Below the pieces are notes generated by a model, which was not told the DNA's origin, made no database searches, and worked only from the letters and a program-made list of their open reading frames with translations. DNA of 64,000 nucleotides, from the NCBI GenBank assembly GCA_018064455.1, contig JAGHVH010000017.1:1-64000 (forward strand). The letters are read 5' to 3'. This DNA comes from Candidatus Limimonas egerieequi (GTDB taxonomy: Bacteria > Bacillota > Clostridia > Oscillospirales > Acutalibacteraceae). Both the position numbers and the translations under genes were made by a program. This document shows positions 33,227 to 40,936 of this stretch, one piece after another; within the stretch, counting starts at the first letter, position 1, and each line of letters opens with the position of its first letter.

Positions 33227-34391
33227 AAAGTTGCATCTTCTCCACATGAAGTAATCTATTTTTAGTTCTAACAAGTTTTCCTGAATCATATATAAACAGT
33301 GGATTGAGTGCAATTTCACCATTTTTCAATCCATCTATTTCACTTATTTCAACAACTCTTCGTTTTCCTGTTCCATCTTTTGAAAGATGAACGATTATAT
33401 CAATAGCTGAAGCAATATGCTGCCTTGTTGCTATAAGCGGAAAAGATGCCCCACTCTCCAAAATCATTGTCTCTAACCTATAGAGCATATCTACCGTACT
33501 GTTTGCATGACCTGTTGATATGGAACCATCATGTCCAGTGTTCATTGCGTTAAGCATATCGAGCGCCTCTGCGCCGCGCACTTCACCGACAATTATCCTG
33601 TCAGGACGCATTCTAAGAGATGTTCTGATTAAATCTCTCATTGTAATTTCACCAACACCCGCTGTGTTGGCATTTCTTGTTTCCATCCGAATTATGTTTT
33701 TTGAATCAAGAGAGACTTGAAGTTCGGCAGAATCTTCAACTGTTATAAGTCGCTCATCTGATGGAATATAATCTGTGAGGACATTTAAAAAAGTTGTCTT
33801 TCCCGAACTTGTTCCTCCGCTAATAAATATGTTGTATTTATGCCTTACTAGCTTCTTTAAAAACTTCATCGCCTCTGGCGTAACTGAACCAAATGCAATA
33901 AGGTCATCCACTGTAAATCGAGTTTTAGGAAAGCGTCTTATCGTAACAATTGGGCCAGTCAAAGATATCGGCGGTAGTACTACATTCACACGTTCTCCAC
34001 CCTTGAGTCTTGTATCAACTATTGGGCTTGCAAGATTTACTTCTCTGCCAGATTCACCAACTATTCGTTGGATTACATCCATAAGTTCCTTTTCGTTTTC
34101 AAAACATTTTTCAGATTTTTTGATCTCTCCATTACGCTCTAGATATATATCAGAAAAACTGTTGATCATTATTTCGCTTATTGAATCATCACTCAAAAGC
34201 TCATCAAGTATTCCGAGCCCACGAACGCTACTAAAAATGCTTTTTACTGCATTTTCTCTCTCAATAGGATCAATTTTTTCTCCCTTGTAATGCTTTAAAT
34301 ATAGGCTGTTTATCAACCTTTCTACCTCTTCGTCGTTAAGACTCGACAAAGAAGCAAATTCATATAATTCCTTCTTAATTTCCTCAAACAT
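33219..34391 (-). CDS. tadA: Tad pilus assembly ATPase TadA/CpaF
   Basis: A 390-residue secretion ATPase of the CpaF family. The Walker A is G-G-T-S-S-G-K-T-T, preceded by 'L-P-P-I-S-L-T-G-P-I-V-T-I-R-R-F'. The Asp box 'L-I-T-V-E-D-S-A-E-L-Q' and the Walker B/His region 'R-P-D-R-I-I-V-G-E-V-R-G-A-E-A' with 'T-G-H-D-G-S-I-S-T-G-H-A-N-S' are intact, so it should be an active hexameric motor for Flp pilus extension. The start overlaps the upstream CpaE-like stop by eight bases. Confidence 0.93.
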   Translation of the reverse strand: MFEEIKKELYEFASLSSLNDEEVERLINSLYLKHYKGEKIDPIERENAVKSIFSSVRGLGILDELLSDDSISEIMINSFSDIYLERNGEIKKSEKCFENEKELMDVIQRIVGESGREVNLASPIVDTRLKGGERVNVVLPPISLTGPIVTIRRFPKTRFTVDDLIAFGSVTPEAMKFLKKLVRHKYNIFISGGTSSGKTTFLNVLTDYIPSDERLITVEDSAELQVSLDSKNIIRMETRNANTAGVGEITMRDLIRTSLRMRPDRIIVGEVRGAEALDMLNAMNTGHDGSISTGHANSTVDMLYRLETMILESGASFPLIATRQHIASAIDIIVHLSKDGTGKRRVVEISEIDGLKNGEIALNPLFIYDSGKLVRTKNRLLHVEKMQLYE

Positions 34392-35268
34392 TTAGCAACG
34401 TCACCAACTTTTCAAAAGCAGCTTTGCTGTTACGTGGGACATCAAGACCTCCTACCTTTATAAGTTCATCGTTCCTTATTAAAACGCCAGTTTTTGGATC
34501 AAAATTGTTATAAAGAAGAACCGTTTTGCTATATACACTTTCTCTTGATTCGCCAGTTATTTGAGGTAAATCAACAAGTACCTTTTCAACCTTTTCATTG
34601 CTAGATTTGCTCCCGTCAGTTACAAGAACTACAAGATTTGAATTAATAAACGGGATTACTACATTGTCGTTATCCCAGTCATTAATACAAAGAGATAACA
34701 AATCAATTTGAGCAGTAATGCTTTCCGTTAAAGCCCACAGGATCTCGCCACTTTCCACATAGGGAGAAAAAGCCGCTACTTTCTTCCCATATGAAGACAA
34801 AAAGTGGCAAAAATCCGTAGCAGCAGTAACCGCACCGTTACTACCGTCGCATGGCAAGAATAGACAAGTTACACCATTTACCAAATGCTCCTTCCCCAGA
34901 CAACCGCCCCTAATGGTTACCTCCAAGGGTTTTGGCATGCAGAATTGGCATATCACTTCGTACCATTCATCCATACTTTTGTATTTGCACATCGTCGGCA
35001 AAGCATAGCTTGCGCTTTCATCATCACTATTTATTAAGATGACAACTTCACACTGCAGTGGTATTGATAAATTAAATTCAGCTATATAATAGCTATCTAA
35101 AAGCAGTAAGTTTAGCGCAGCTTTGCTTGCCGCCGTTTGAGCCGATTTTACATTTGGAAATACAATAATTTCTATGTCTTCATACTTTGAATTCATCAAA
35201 GTAACAAATCGCCTAATAAACGAATTATCTGTATCAACTATTCCTATTTTCTTATCCAAAAACACCAC
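34384..35268 (-). CDS. CpaE/TadZ-like protein with degenerate P-loop
   Basis: A 294-residue protein at the head of the Tad operon. The N-terminal 110 residues look like a receiver-type domain ('K-I-G-I-V-D-T-D-N-S-F' and 'L-N-L-L-L-L-D-S-Y-Y'), as in CpaE. The following part has the ParA/MinD fold, but the P-loop reads D-G-S-N-G-A-V-T (141-148) with both lysines lost, so ATP binding is doubtful. TadZ/CpaE proteins place the pilus machine at the pole. The start is uncertain: GTG at 35268 or 35265, or TTG at 35259, which has the best spacing from AGGAAG. Confidence 0.75.
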   Translation of the reverse strand: MVFLDKKIGIVDTDNSFIRRFVTLMNSKYEDIEIIVFPNVKSAQTAASKAALNLLLLDSYYIAEFNLSIPLQCEVVILINSDDESASYALPTMCKYKSMDEWYEVICQFCMPKPLEVTIRGGCLGKEHLVNGVTCLFLPCDGSNGAVTAATDFCHFLSSYGKKVAAFSPYVESGEILWALTESITAQIDLLSLCINDWDNDNVVIPFINSNLVVLVTDGSKSSNEKVEKVLVDLPQITGESRESVYSKTVLLYNNFDPKTGVLIRNDELIKVGGLDVPRNSKAAFEKLVTLLNV

Positions 35269-35288
35269 TTCCTAAAAAAGAACCTTTA

Positions 35289-35359
35289 TTTATATATCCC
35301 AAAATTAGGCAAAAGCGGACGCTTTTTCTACGAATGGTAGGAAATTCGCGACGAACGGT
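35289..35359 (-). promoter_or_regulatory. LytTR-like direct repeats and promoter of the Tad operon
   Basis: On the minus strand ACCGTTCGT (35359-35351) and ACCATTCGT (35338-35330) are near-identical 9-base direct repeats separated by 12 bases. This is the spacing and sequence type bound by LytTR response regulators such as AlgR and AgrA. A TATAAA box (35294-35289) follows, with no good -35 box, as expected of an activator-dependent promoter. No LytTR gene lies in the window. Confidence 0.6.
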
Positions 35360-35378
35360 CAAAAAATGCAAAAAAATA

Positions 35379-35406
35379 AGCCCCTGGGGTGTAATCCCTA
35401 GGGGCT
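35379..35406 (-). terminator. Terminator of the YhhN-like gene
   Basis: Arms AGCCCCTGGGG and CCCTAGGGGCT (one mismatch) followed on the minus strand by TTATTTTTTTG. Confidence 0.85.
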
Positions 35407-35422
35407 CTAAAATTATCTAATT

Positions 35423-36055
35423 TTAAGCTGCTTTTTGCAGTTTTGTTTTGCTTAGTTCGTCGCAGAAAAGAATAATGAATGCCTGTGCTGGAATGTAGGT
35501 CGCCCAAACAAGATCGTTTTGTGGTTGGGCGATAATTGACAGCATATCAAGGGCAACCAAAAAGTCTGAGATGATGAAAAGTGTCATTGCGACAACAAGC
35601 ATATATCTTTTACCTTTTTCCGAGTATGCATATGAAAACTGCATTACAAGGTTGTATCCAATGATTGCTATGTATACAACTATTATTATAAATAGTATAG
35701 GCTCAACTTTGTCTGGAATAGTAAATGTAAGGACTCCAAGTATGATTGTTGCAACAATTACAAGTGCAAGACCAGAGAAAAATCCTTTGTTTTTAATTGC
35801 GTAAGATTTAGCCTTTGATGACTTTAAAAATCCAGTGCCATAAAATACGTGGCCTGCCATAAATACAACTGCACCAATATATGTTGAGATATCAGCAAGT
35901 CCAAATGCATCAACCATAAAGAGATCCGCAATTGTACAAAGGAGCATCGCAATCATACTATGCTTGCGAACCTTTCCACCATATACTATGAAAAGTACAA
36001 TTGATAGGATGCTTAACAAAATGCTTATCACAATTTTCCAAGATTTTGGTAACAT
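35423..36055 (-). CDS. YhhN/TMEM86-family membrane protein (lysoplasmalogenase-like)
   Basis: A 210-residue protein with about eight membrane helices. The motifs 'T-I-A-D-L-F-M-V-D-A-F-G' and 'F-I-I-S-D-F-L-V-A-L-D' carry the paired aspartates conserved in the YhhN family, whose animal members hydrolyse lysoplasmalogen. Plasmalogens occur in anaerobic Clostridia, so a lipid role is plausible but inferred. The start at 36055 has AGGGAG just upstream; an in-frame ATG at 36100 overlaps the neighbouring gene. Confidence 0.8.
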   Translation of the reverse strand: MLPKSWKIVISILLSILSIVLFIVYGGKVRKHSMIAMLLCTIADLFMVDAFGLADISTYIGAVVFMAGHVFYGTGFLKSSKAKSYAIKNKGFFSGLALVIVATIILGVLTFTIPDKVEPILFIIIVVYIAIIGYNLVMQFSYAYSEKGKRYMLVVAMTLFIISDFLVALDMLSIIAQPQNDLVWATYIPAQAFIILFCDELSKTKLQKAA

Positions 36056-36063
36056 AAATCTCC

Positions 36064-37035
36064 CTACTTTGACTTTACTTTTGTGATTGTGTTGTAGCAA
36101 TTATCTTCAACATCAGCAATGCCAGTAACTTTGATATTGCTATAATTCTTTTTCATCAACGAATCGTAGTCAGAATTTGTAAGCAAATCAAGTATTGCCG
36201 ATTTGTAATCTGAGAAAGAGCCGCTACCATCAACTTTTTCTACAAGGAAGATGTTGTCACTGTAAGTGAGTATCTTCTGCGCACCATTATCCATAGCTTT
36301 TACATCACTAAAAAATCCAGATGGGAAGTCTGTTGAATCACTCTTCATCGCAGTGGTTTCAAGTGCACTTGCGGTGCCACCTGTCTTTTCAGCAAAACTT
36401 GCATTTACATCATCCATTGTAATTGTCTCGCCAGTTTCTTCATCCTCTGTGCCGATAGTACCAGCAAGTTCAGTCAATGTATCTTTTACTGTTTTGTTTG
36501 CTTCCTCATCACTTGAGAATTCCGCGGTAATAAATTTAAAGAAAACATAATTATCATTAAAGTATGTCTTCATAGCATCTTCTGAGATTTCACTTTCACC
36601 GCCAGCACCAAAAACAGAACTTATGAGTTTTTCGTTGTACTGCTCGCTAGTCTTAATCTTTGTCAAAGTTTCCTTTGAAACTCCGATGCTCTCATAATAT
36701 CCACCATAGAAATTCCAAATCTCTTCTACGTTTGCTGCAACAGTTGCCTTTTCAGCAGAGTTAAGACTAAGCTTCCTTTTTTGGAACTCTGTATTTATTT
36801 TAACGTAGTTTGCGCAAGAAGCCTCAGCTGCTTTTATCGCATCAGACTTTGATGGGCTCTCACCAGAAGCTATCTTAATCTGAGCATCTAAGTAATATGC
36901 AAAAACTCCAGCAGATACATTTGCATCTCCAACGGTTAATGCGGATTTTTCTTCTGCAATGGTTTTACTGCATGCTGTAAAGCTTACACAAAGCGTAAAA
37001 ACCAGTAGTAGCAACAATACTTTTTTAGCCTTCAT
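36064..37035 (-). CDS. PrsA/SurA-like lipoprotein without an obvious isomerase domain
   Basis: A 323-residue lipoprotein with signal MKAKKVLLLLLVFTLCVSFT and lipobox T-A-C. The mature N-terminus 'S-A-L-T-V-G-D-A-N-V-S-A-G-V-F-A-Y-Y-L' is the SurA/PrsA N-domain pattern, followed by long helices and a C-terminal helix. No parvulin-type isomerase signature is seen, so it may be a chaperone only. Such proteins help fold secreted proteins. Its promoter is fused to the 5S terminator. It lies eight bases upstream of the YhhN-like gene. Confidence 0.75.
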   Translation of the reverse strand: MKAKKVLLLLLVFTLCVSFTACSKTIAEEKSALTVGDANVSAGVFAYYLDAQIKIASGESPSKSDAIKAAEASCANYVKINTEFQKRKLSLNSAEKATVAANVEEIWNFYGGYYESIGVSKETLTKIKTSEQYNEKLISSVFGAGGESEISEDAMKTYFNDNYVFFKFITAEFSSDEEANKTVKDTLTELAGTIGTEDEETGETITMDDVNASFAEKTGGTASALETTAMKSDSTDFPSGFFSDVKAMDNGAQKILTYSDNIFLVEKVDGSGSFSDYKSAILDLLTNSDYDSLMKKNYSNIKVTGIADVEDNCYNTITKVKSK

Positions 37036-37069
37036 TGTATTGCTCCTTTTCCCTTTTTATTACAGAGGA

Positions 37070-37120
37070 ATTATACCTCAGAGGGCAAAAAAAAACAACC
37101 AGTCAACGACTGGTTGTTTT
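37070..37120 (-). promoter_or_regulatory. 5S rRNA terminator fused to the promoter of the PrsA-like gene
   Basis: On the minus strand the hairpin AAAACAACCAGTC/GACTGGTTGTTTT (37092-37120) with a long T-run ends the 5S transcript. TTGTTT in its right arm (37098-37093) and TATAAT (37075-37070), 17 bases apart, form a promoter for the lipoprotein gene starting at 37035. Confidence 0.7.
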
Positions 37121-37126
37121 AATTCG

Positions 37127-37243
37127 TGTCGGCATCGACCTATCTTCCCGGGAGGCTGCCCTCCGAGTATTTTCGGCACTGCTGAGCTTAACTACCGTGT
37201 TCGGGATGGGAACGGGTGGACCCTCAGCGTTATAAACACCGAC
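37127..37243 (-). rRNA. rrf: 5S ribosomal RNA (solitary)
   Basis: A 117-base sequence matching bacterial 5S rRNA: helix I ends GTCGGTG and CATCGAC-type complement, the loop 'CCACCCGTTCCCATCCCGAA' and the 'CACGGTAGTTAAGC' segment are all present on the minus strand. It has its own strong promoter and terminator. No 16S or 23S gene is adjacent, so this is an orphan copy. End positions are accurate to a few bases. Confidence 0.93.
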
Positions 37244-37257
37244 TAGCGACAAGTGAT

Positions 37258-37286
37258 ATATTAACACAGCGATTTTAACTTTGCAA
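37258..37286 (-). promoter_or_regulatory. Promoter of the solitary 5S rRNA gene
   Basis: TTGCAA (37286-37281) and TAATAT (37263-37258) with a 17-base spacer lie about 15 bases upstream of the mature 5S end. Confidence 0.75.
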
Positions 37287-37379
37287 GTATTTTTTTTAGA
37301 AATTTAAAAAAACTTGCAATAAAGCATTAAAAACGCTTATTATATATACATAATATAAATGGTATAAGCAGGTGTTAAT

Positions 37380-37511
37380 ATGAAAGCTTTTAAAATTATA
37401 GGTGCTGTTTTTGGCGCCATTATCTTTGCAGCATGTGTTGCAAGTATCGTACTTACTGTTTGGGCCAACAAACCACGTGGTGTAAAAATTGATATTTCAA
37501 AACTCCACTAA
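37380..37511 (+). CDS. Small single-span membrane protein, 43 residues
   Basis: A short gene encoding MKAFKIIGAVFGAIIFAACV onward. A basic N-terminus, a hydrophobic segment (about 6-28) and a polar tail 'W-A-N-K-P-R-G-V-K-I-D-I-S-K-L-H' suggest an anchored peptide with its tail outside. AGGTG precedes the ATG, and a TTGCAA element lies upstream. It is divergent from the 5S gene and convergent with mnmA, only three bases from its stop. No family was recognised. Confidence 0.6.
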   Translation: MKAFKIIGAVFGAIIFAACVASIVLTVWANKPRGVKIDISKLH

Positions 37512-37514
37512 TAC

Positions 37515-38534
37515 CTATATTATATATCCACCGCTAACAACAGTATCGCCAGCATAAAATACTGCTGACTGTCCTGGTGTTACTGCGCGTTGCGGAGCAT
37601 CAAACACAACTTTAACTTTTCCGTTTTCAATCGGAATAATAGTCGCAGGTACTTTGCTTGCTTTATAGCGAATCTTAACATCAAGTTTACACTCTGACGT
37701 GAAAGGTTCGCTTAAATTATCTACAAAAAACTCAGATGTCTCTTGGAACCCATTAGGCGCTAAAACAACTTCGTTTGTTTTGGCGTCTATTTTTGTTACA
37801 AACATAGGCTCGCCAAATGCAACACCAAGTCCCTTTCGTTGGCCTATCGTATAATTGATTATTCCACTGTGCTGACCAATTACATTTCCATTTAAATCAA
37901 CGAAATTTCCTGGTACGCTTTCAAAACTTGAATATTCCTTTATAAACTTTACATAGTCATTATCTGGAATGAAGCAAATTTCTTGGCTATCACCTTTATC
38001 AGCAACTGGCAATCCTAACTCACGAGCAATTGCTCTTGTATCTTCCTTTTCCATATCTGCTATTGGGAAAAGCACATGAGAAAGTTGATCTTGATTTAGT
38101 CTATATAAAAAATAGCTCTGATCCTTTACGCTATCCGCCGCTTTTAAAAGATATTTTCCGTTTTCCAATGCTATCTTAGCATAGTGACCTGTGGCAAGGA
38201 AGTTAGCTCCCATTTCAAGTGCTTTTTCAAGCATAAGACCAAACTTGATTGTTTCATTGCAGCGAATGCATGGGTTAGGCGTACGGCCTAACTTGTATTC
38301 CTCAACAAAGTAATCGATTACTCGCTCGGCAAATGCCGACTTTAAATCGATTATGTGAAGAGGAATTGAAAGGGCGTCCGCCACAGCTTTCGCGTCACGT
38401 GATGCGGAGCCATCATCGTTTGGTGTCAAAACAAGCGAAATGCCTTCAACGTCATATCCTTTTTGCTTTAAAAGTGCAGCTGCAACTGATGAATCTACAC
38501 CACCGCTGAGTCCAACAAACGCTTTTTTATTCAT
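37515..38534 (-). CDS. mnmA: tRNA 2-thiouridylase MnmA
   Basis: A 339-residue enzyme that thiolates U34 of Lys, Glu and Gln tRNAs. The P-loop is GLSGGVDSSVAAALL near the N-terminus. The catalytic cysteines are in 'N-P-C-I-R-C-N' and 'G-D-S-Q-E-I-C-F-I', and the 'T-I-G-Q-R-K-G-L-G-V' motif is present. The start at 38534 follows AAGGAGG; an in-frame ATG at 38594 has no such site. The length is slightly short of the E. coli enzyme (368). Confidence 0.94.
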   Translation of the reverse strand: MNKKAFVGLSGGVDSSVAAALLKQKGYDVEGISLVLTPNDDGSASRDAKAVADALSIPLHIIDLKSAFAERVIDYFVEEYKLGRTPNPCIRCNETIKFGLMLEKALEMGANFLATGHYAKIALENGKYLLKAADSVKDQSYFLYRLNQDQLSHVLFPIADMEKEDTRAIARELGLPVADKGDSQEICFIPDNDYVKFIKEYSSFESVPGNFVDLNGNVIGQHSGIINYTIGQRKGLGVAFGEPMFVTKIDAKTNEVVLAPNGFQETSEFFVDNLSEPFTSECKLDVKIRYKASKVPATIIPIENGKVKVVFDAPQRAVTPGQSAVFYAGDTVVSGGYII

Positions 38535-38673
38535 GGTCCGCACCTCCTTTTTATGGTAATAGAGAATTGTAGCATAAGTGTACTGTATATGCAATATATT
38601 TTTCTTGCATTTTATATGTAAAATATTATATAATATTTTTGTATATATTGACTTTTATGATGGGGGTAATATC

Positions 38674-39567
38674 TTGTCGGCTGATTTACATTGTCATACC
38701 CGACTCTCCGATGGCTCACTCGGTATCGAGGAGCTCATCCTTCTCGCACAACGAAGCGGCATTGATACAATCGCTATTACAGACCACGATTGTCTTGCCG
38801 GAACAGTTAGGGGAAAAATTATTGGTGAAAGACACGGAGTCAACGTCATCCCTGGCGTTGAACTTTCTGCATATGACACAGAGCATGATAAACGCGTTCA
38901 TATTCTCTGTTACCTCGCAGAAAATCCAGACAGACTTGAAGGTCTTTGCAAAAAGACTTCACTTTCACGCAGAAAAGCTAGCCAGCTTATGATGGTTAAG
39001 ACAGCACAACGCTATCCTATTTGGTCTGATCTTGTAATTAAGTGTGCTGCTGGCTCAACCAATATTTATAAGCAACATATTATGCATGCACTTATGGAAT
39101 GTGGCTATACAACTTCAATATTTGGTGACCTCTATGACGAGCTCTTCTCATCAAAGAGCCCTGATAATATCCTCGTTACTCCTTCTTTCCCAACACCAAT
39201 AGAAGTTTTAGATGCAATTCACGAAGCGGGCGGAATCGCTATACTTGCACACCCTGGTTTTTATGATAATTTCGATATTATTGATGAACTTATCGAACAC
39301 GAACTTGATGGTATTGAAGTATGGCACCCAGAAAACTCTGAGGAACAAACAGAAGAACTCATCAAGATTGCAAAAAAGCATAACCTTTTGATGACTGGTG
39401 GTTCTGATTTCCATGGCGCATATAGTGCAAAGGTTACTCACCTTGGAGAATACGTAACACCAGATGAAAATCTTACAGCGCTCCTTGGCTATCAAGCAAA
39501 GCAAAGACGCGCTCGTAAAAAAGCAGCAAAGGAGGCTGCTGCAGCTCAAGAAAATGCAGCAGACTAA
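38674..39567 (+). CDS. PHP-domain phosphoesterase
   Basis: A 297-residue PHP protein. It begins at TTG (38674) after a GGGGG site, giving the N-terminus M-S-A-D-L-H-C-H-T-R-L-S-D-G, which holds the first metal-binding histidines directly at the start, as in the family. Further ligands lie in 'A-I-T-D-H-D', 'A-H-P-G-F-Y' and 'G-S-D-F-H-G'. Such enzymes include 3',5'-nucleotide bisphosphatase and 5'-3' ribonuclease RNase AM; the substrate is unknown. The C-terminal tail is rich in alanine and lysine. It is followed after three bases by a gene of unknown function. Confidence 0.86.
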   Translation: MSADLHCHTRLSDGSLGIEELILLAQRSGIDTIAITDHDCLAGTVRGKIIGERHGVNVIPGVELSAYDTEHDKRVHILCYLAENPDRLEGLCKKTSLSRRKASQLMMVKTAQRYPIWSDLVIKCAAGSTNIYKQHIMHALMECGYTTSIFGDLYDELFSSKSPDNILVTPSFPTPIEVLDAIHEAGGIAILAHPGFYDNFDIIDELIEHELDGIEVWHPENSEEQTEELIKIAKKHNLLMTGGSDFHGAYSAKVTHLGEYVTPDENLTALLGYQAKQRRARKKAAKEAAAAQENAAD

Positions 39568-39570
39568 TTT

Positions 39571-40131
39571 ATGATCATTAATGAAGATGGCGATATTAAA
39601 ATCTTTAAGCCAGCTGAAAAAGCAGATCAAAACAGTGAAATCCTCTCTTTTGTAGAGGGACTTTCACGTCATAGACAAAATGGCAACGTTGATAAAGCAA
39701 AAGAACTCGGCGCATCCATCGCACTTGCTATCTATGAAGATACTCAGTCCGACAATATGAATGCAAAGGGATTTCCACAGGATCATTTTATGCAACGCTG
39801 TGCACTTATGCTTTTCTCTGTTGAAGCAGCTTTAAATTACTATCTCCCATCTCAGCAGCTTTCCGCTATTGCAATAGATTCTCTTCACAACAATATCCAG
39901 GAAAAGAACCTCGATTTCTATCGCGAAATAATTGAAGGCCCAGCATTTTCTTTCTACTATCTTGGTGTTAGAAAAGGTGGCGACAATATTCCAAAAGATA
40001 TTGGTGAAGCATTTGCAATGCTCTGCGGACACACAAATGAAAGAGGTTTTATCGAAGAAGGAAAACACCTATACACCGTTGTTTTACTTGATATAGAAAC
40101 CAAGATTTTAAACCTCAAATTTGAGAACTAA
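39571..40131 (+). CDS. Hypothetical protein coupled to the PHP gene
   Basis: A 186-residue soluble protein that starts three bases after the PHP stop, so they are probably co-translated. It is mostly helical, with 'E-I-L-S-F-V-E-G-L-S-R-H-R-Q-N-G-N' near the N-terminus and 'A-F-A-M-L-C-G-H-T-N-E-R-G-F' later. There is no signal peptide, membrane segment or motif I recognise. It ends at a strong palindromic terminator that also carries the next promoter. Confidence 0.72.
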   Translation: MIINEDGDIKIFKPAEKADQNSEILSFVEGLSRHRQNGNVDKAKELGASIALAIYEDTQSDNMNAKGFPQDHFMQRCALMLFSVEAALNYYLPSQQLSAIAIDSLHNNIQEKNLDFYREIIEGPAFSFYYLGVRKGGDNIPKDIGEAFAMLCGHTNERGFIEEGKHLYTVVLLDIETKILNLKFEN

Positions 40132-40141
40132 AATGGCTTTC

Positions 40142-40188
40142 AAAAGAGTTTGTCAAATATTTGACAAACTCTTTTTTATGTGTATAAT
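40142..40188 (+). promoter_or_regulatory. Palindromic terminator fused to the promoter of the GGGtGRT operon
   Basis: A perfect 34-bp palindrome (40142-40175, half-site AAAAGAGTTTGTCAAAT) plus a T-run ends the upstream gene. Its right arm contains a consensus -35 TTGACA (40161-40166), followed after 16 bases by a consensus -10 TATAAT (40183-40188). Confidence 0.8.
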
Positions 40189-40226
40189 TTTTATTGTTAT
40201 CTAATATATGAAAGGGGTCATCACAC

Positions 40227-40919
40227 ATGAATTATACATCAGAAGTTGAAAACATGTGCGTTGTAGCAAAGGGCCCAAATCACGGTCCAGCTCCTATTCC
40301 TGAAGAGGGAAAATGGGTAAAAGCTTACGAAATCAAAGACATCTCTGCATTTACACATGGTGTCGGTTGGTGCGCACCACAACAAGGTGCTTGCAAGCTT
40401 TCATTAAACGTTAAAAATGGTATTATCGAAGAAGCTCTTGTAGAAACAATTGGTTGTTCTGGTATGACACATAGTGCTGCTATGGCAGCTGAAATCCTTC
40501 CAGGCAAGACTCTCCTTGAAGCACTTAACACAGACCTTGTTTGTGATGCTATCAACACAGCTATGAGAGAACTCTTCCTTCAGATAGTTTATGGTCGTTC
40601 ACAATCTGCATTCTCAGACGATGGTCTTTCAATTGGCGCAGGTCTTGAGGACCTTGGCAAAGGACTTCGCTCACAGGTTGGTACAATGTATGGTACCAAG
40701 GCAAAGGGCGTTCGTTATCTTGAGATGGCAGAAGGTTATGTTACACGCATTGGTCTTGATAAGGATAATCAGGTTATCGGTTACGAATTCGTATCTCTTG
40801 GTAAGATGACTGACTTTATTAAGAAGGGCGACACACCAAACGATGCTTACGAAAAGGCAATGGGAACTTACGGACGTTTTGCTGATGCCGTAAAATACAT
40901 TGACCCACGTAAAGAATAA
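40227..40919 (+). CDS. IscU/NifU-like Fe-S scaffold domain protein paired with GGGtGRT
   Basis: A 230-residue protein. Residues about 38-115 resemble the IscU/NifU scaffold: 'G-A-C-K-L-S-L-N-V' (C56), 'G-I-I-E-E-A-L-V-E-T-I-G-C-S-G' (C77) and 'D-L-V-C-D-A' (C106) occupy the places of the three scaffold cysteines; C49 is extra. The C-terminal 115 residues are not explained by this domain. AGGGG precedes the ATG. It is the first gene of a two-gene operon with the GGGtGRT protein, an association I know from other Clostridia. An Fe-S role is inferred from the cysteines. Confidence 0.82.
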   Translation: MNYTSEVENMCVVAKGPNHGPAPIPEEGKWVKAYEIKDISAFTHGVGWCAPQQGACKLSLNVKNGIIEEALVETIGCSGMTHSAAMAAEILPGKTLLEALNTDLVCDAINTAMRELFLQIVYGRSQSAFSDDGLSIGAGLEDLGKGLRSQVGTMYGTKAKGVRYLEMAEGYVTRIGLDKDNQVIGYEFVSLGKMTDFIKKGDTPNDAYEKAMGTYGRFADAVKYIDPRKE

Positions 40920-40936
40920 GGAAGGAGGATTTTTAA

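Noticed and set aside
33775-34290. 171-codon plus-strand frame opposite tadA
   Set aside because: Shadow frame; the minus strand encodes an intact ATPase.
37244-37380. Search for 23S/16S or tRNA sequences beside the 5S gene
   Set aside because: Only promoters of the 5S and of the small divergent gene are visible.
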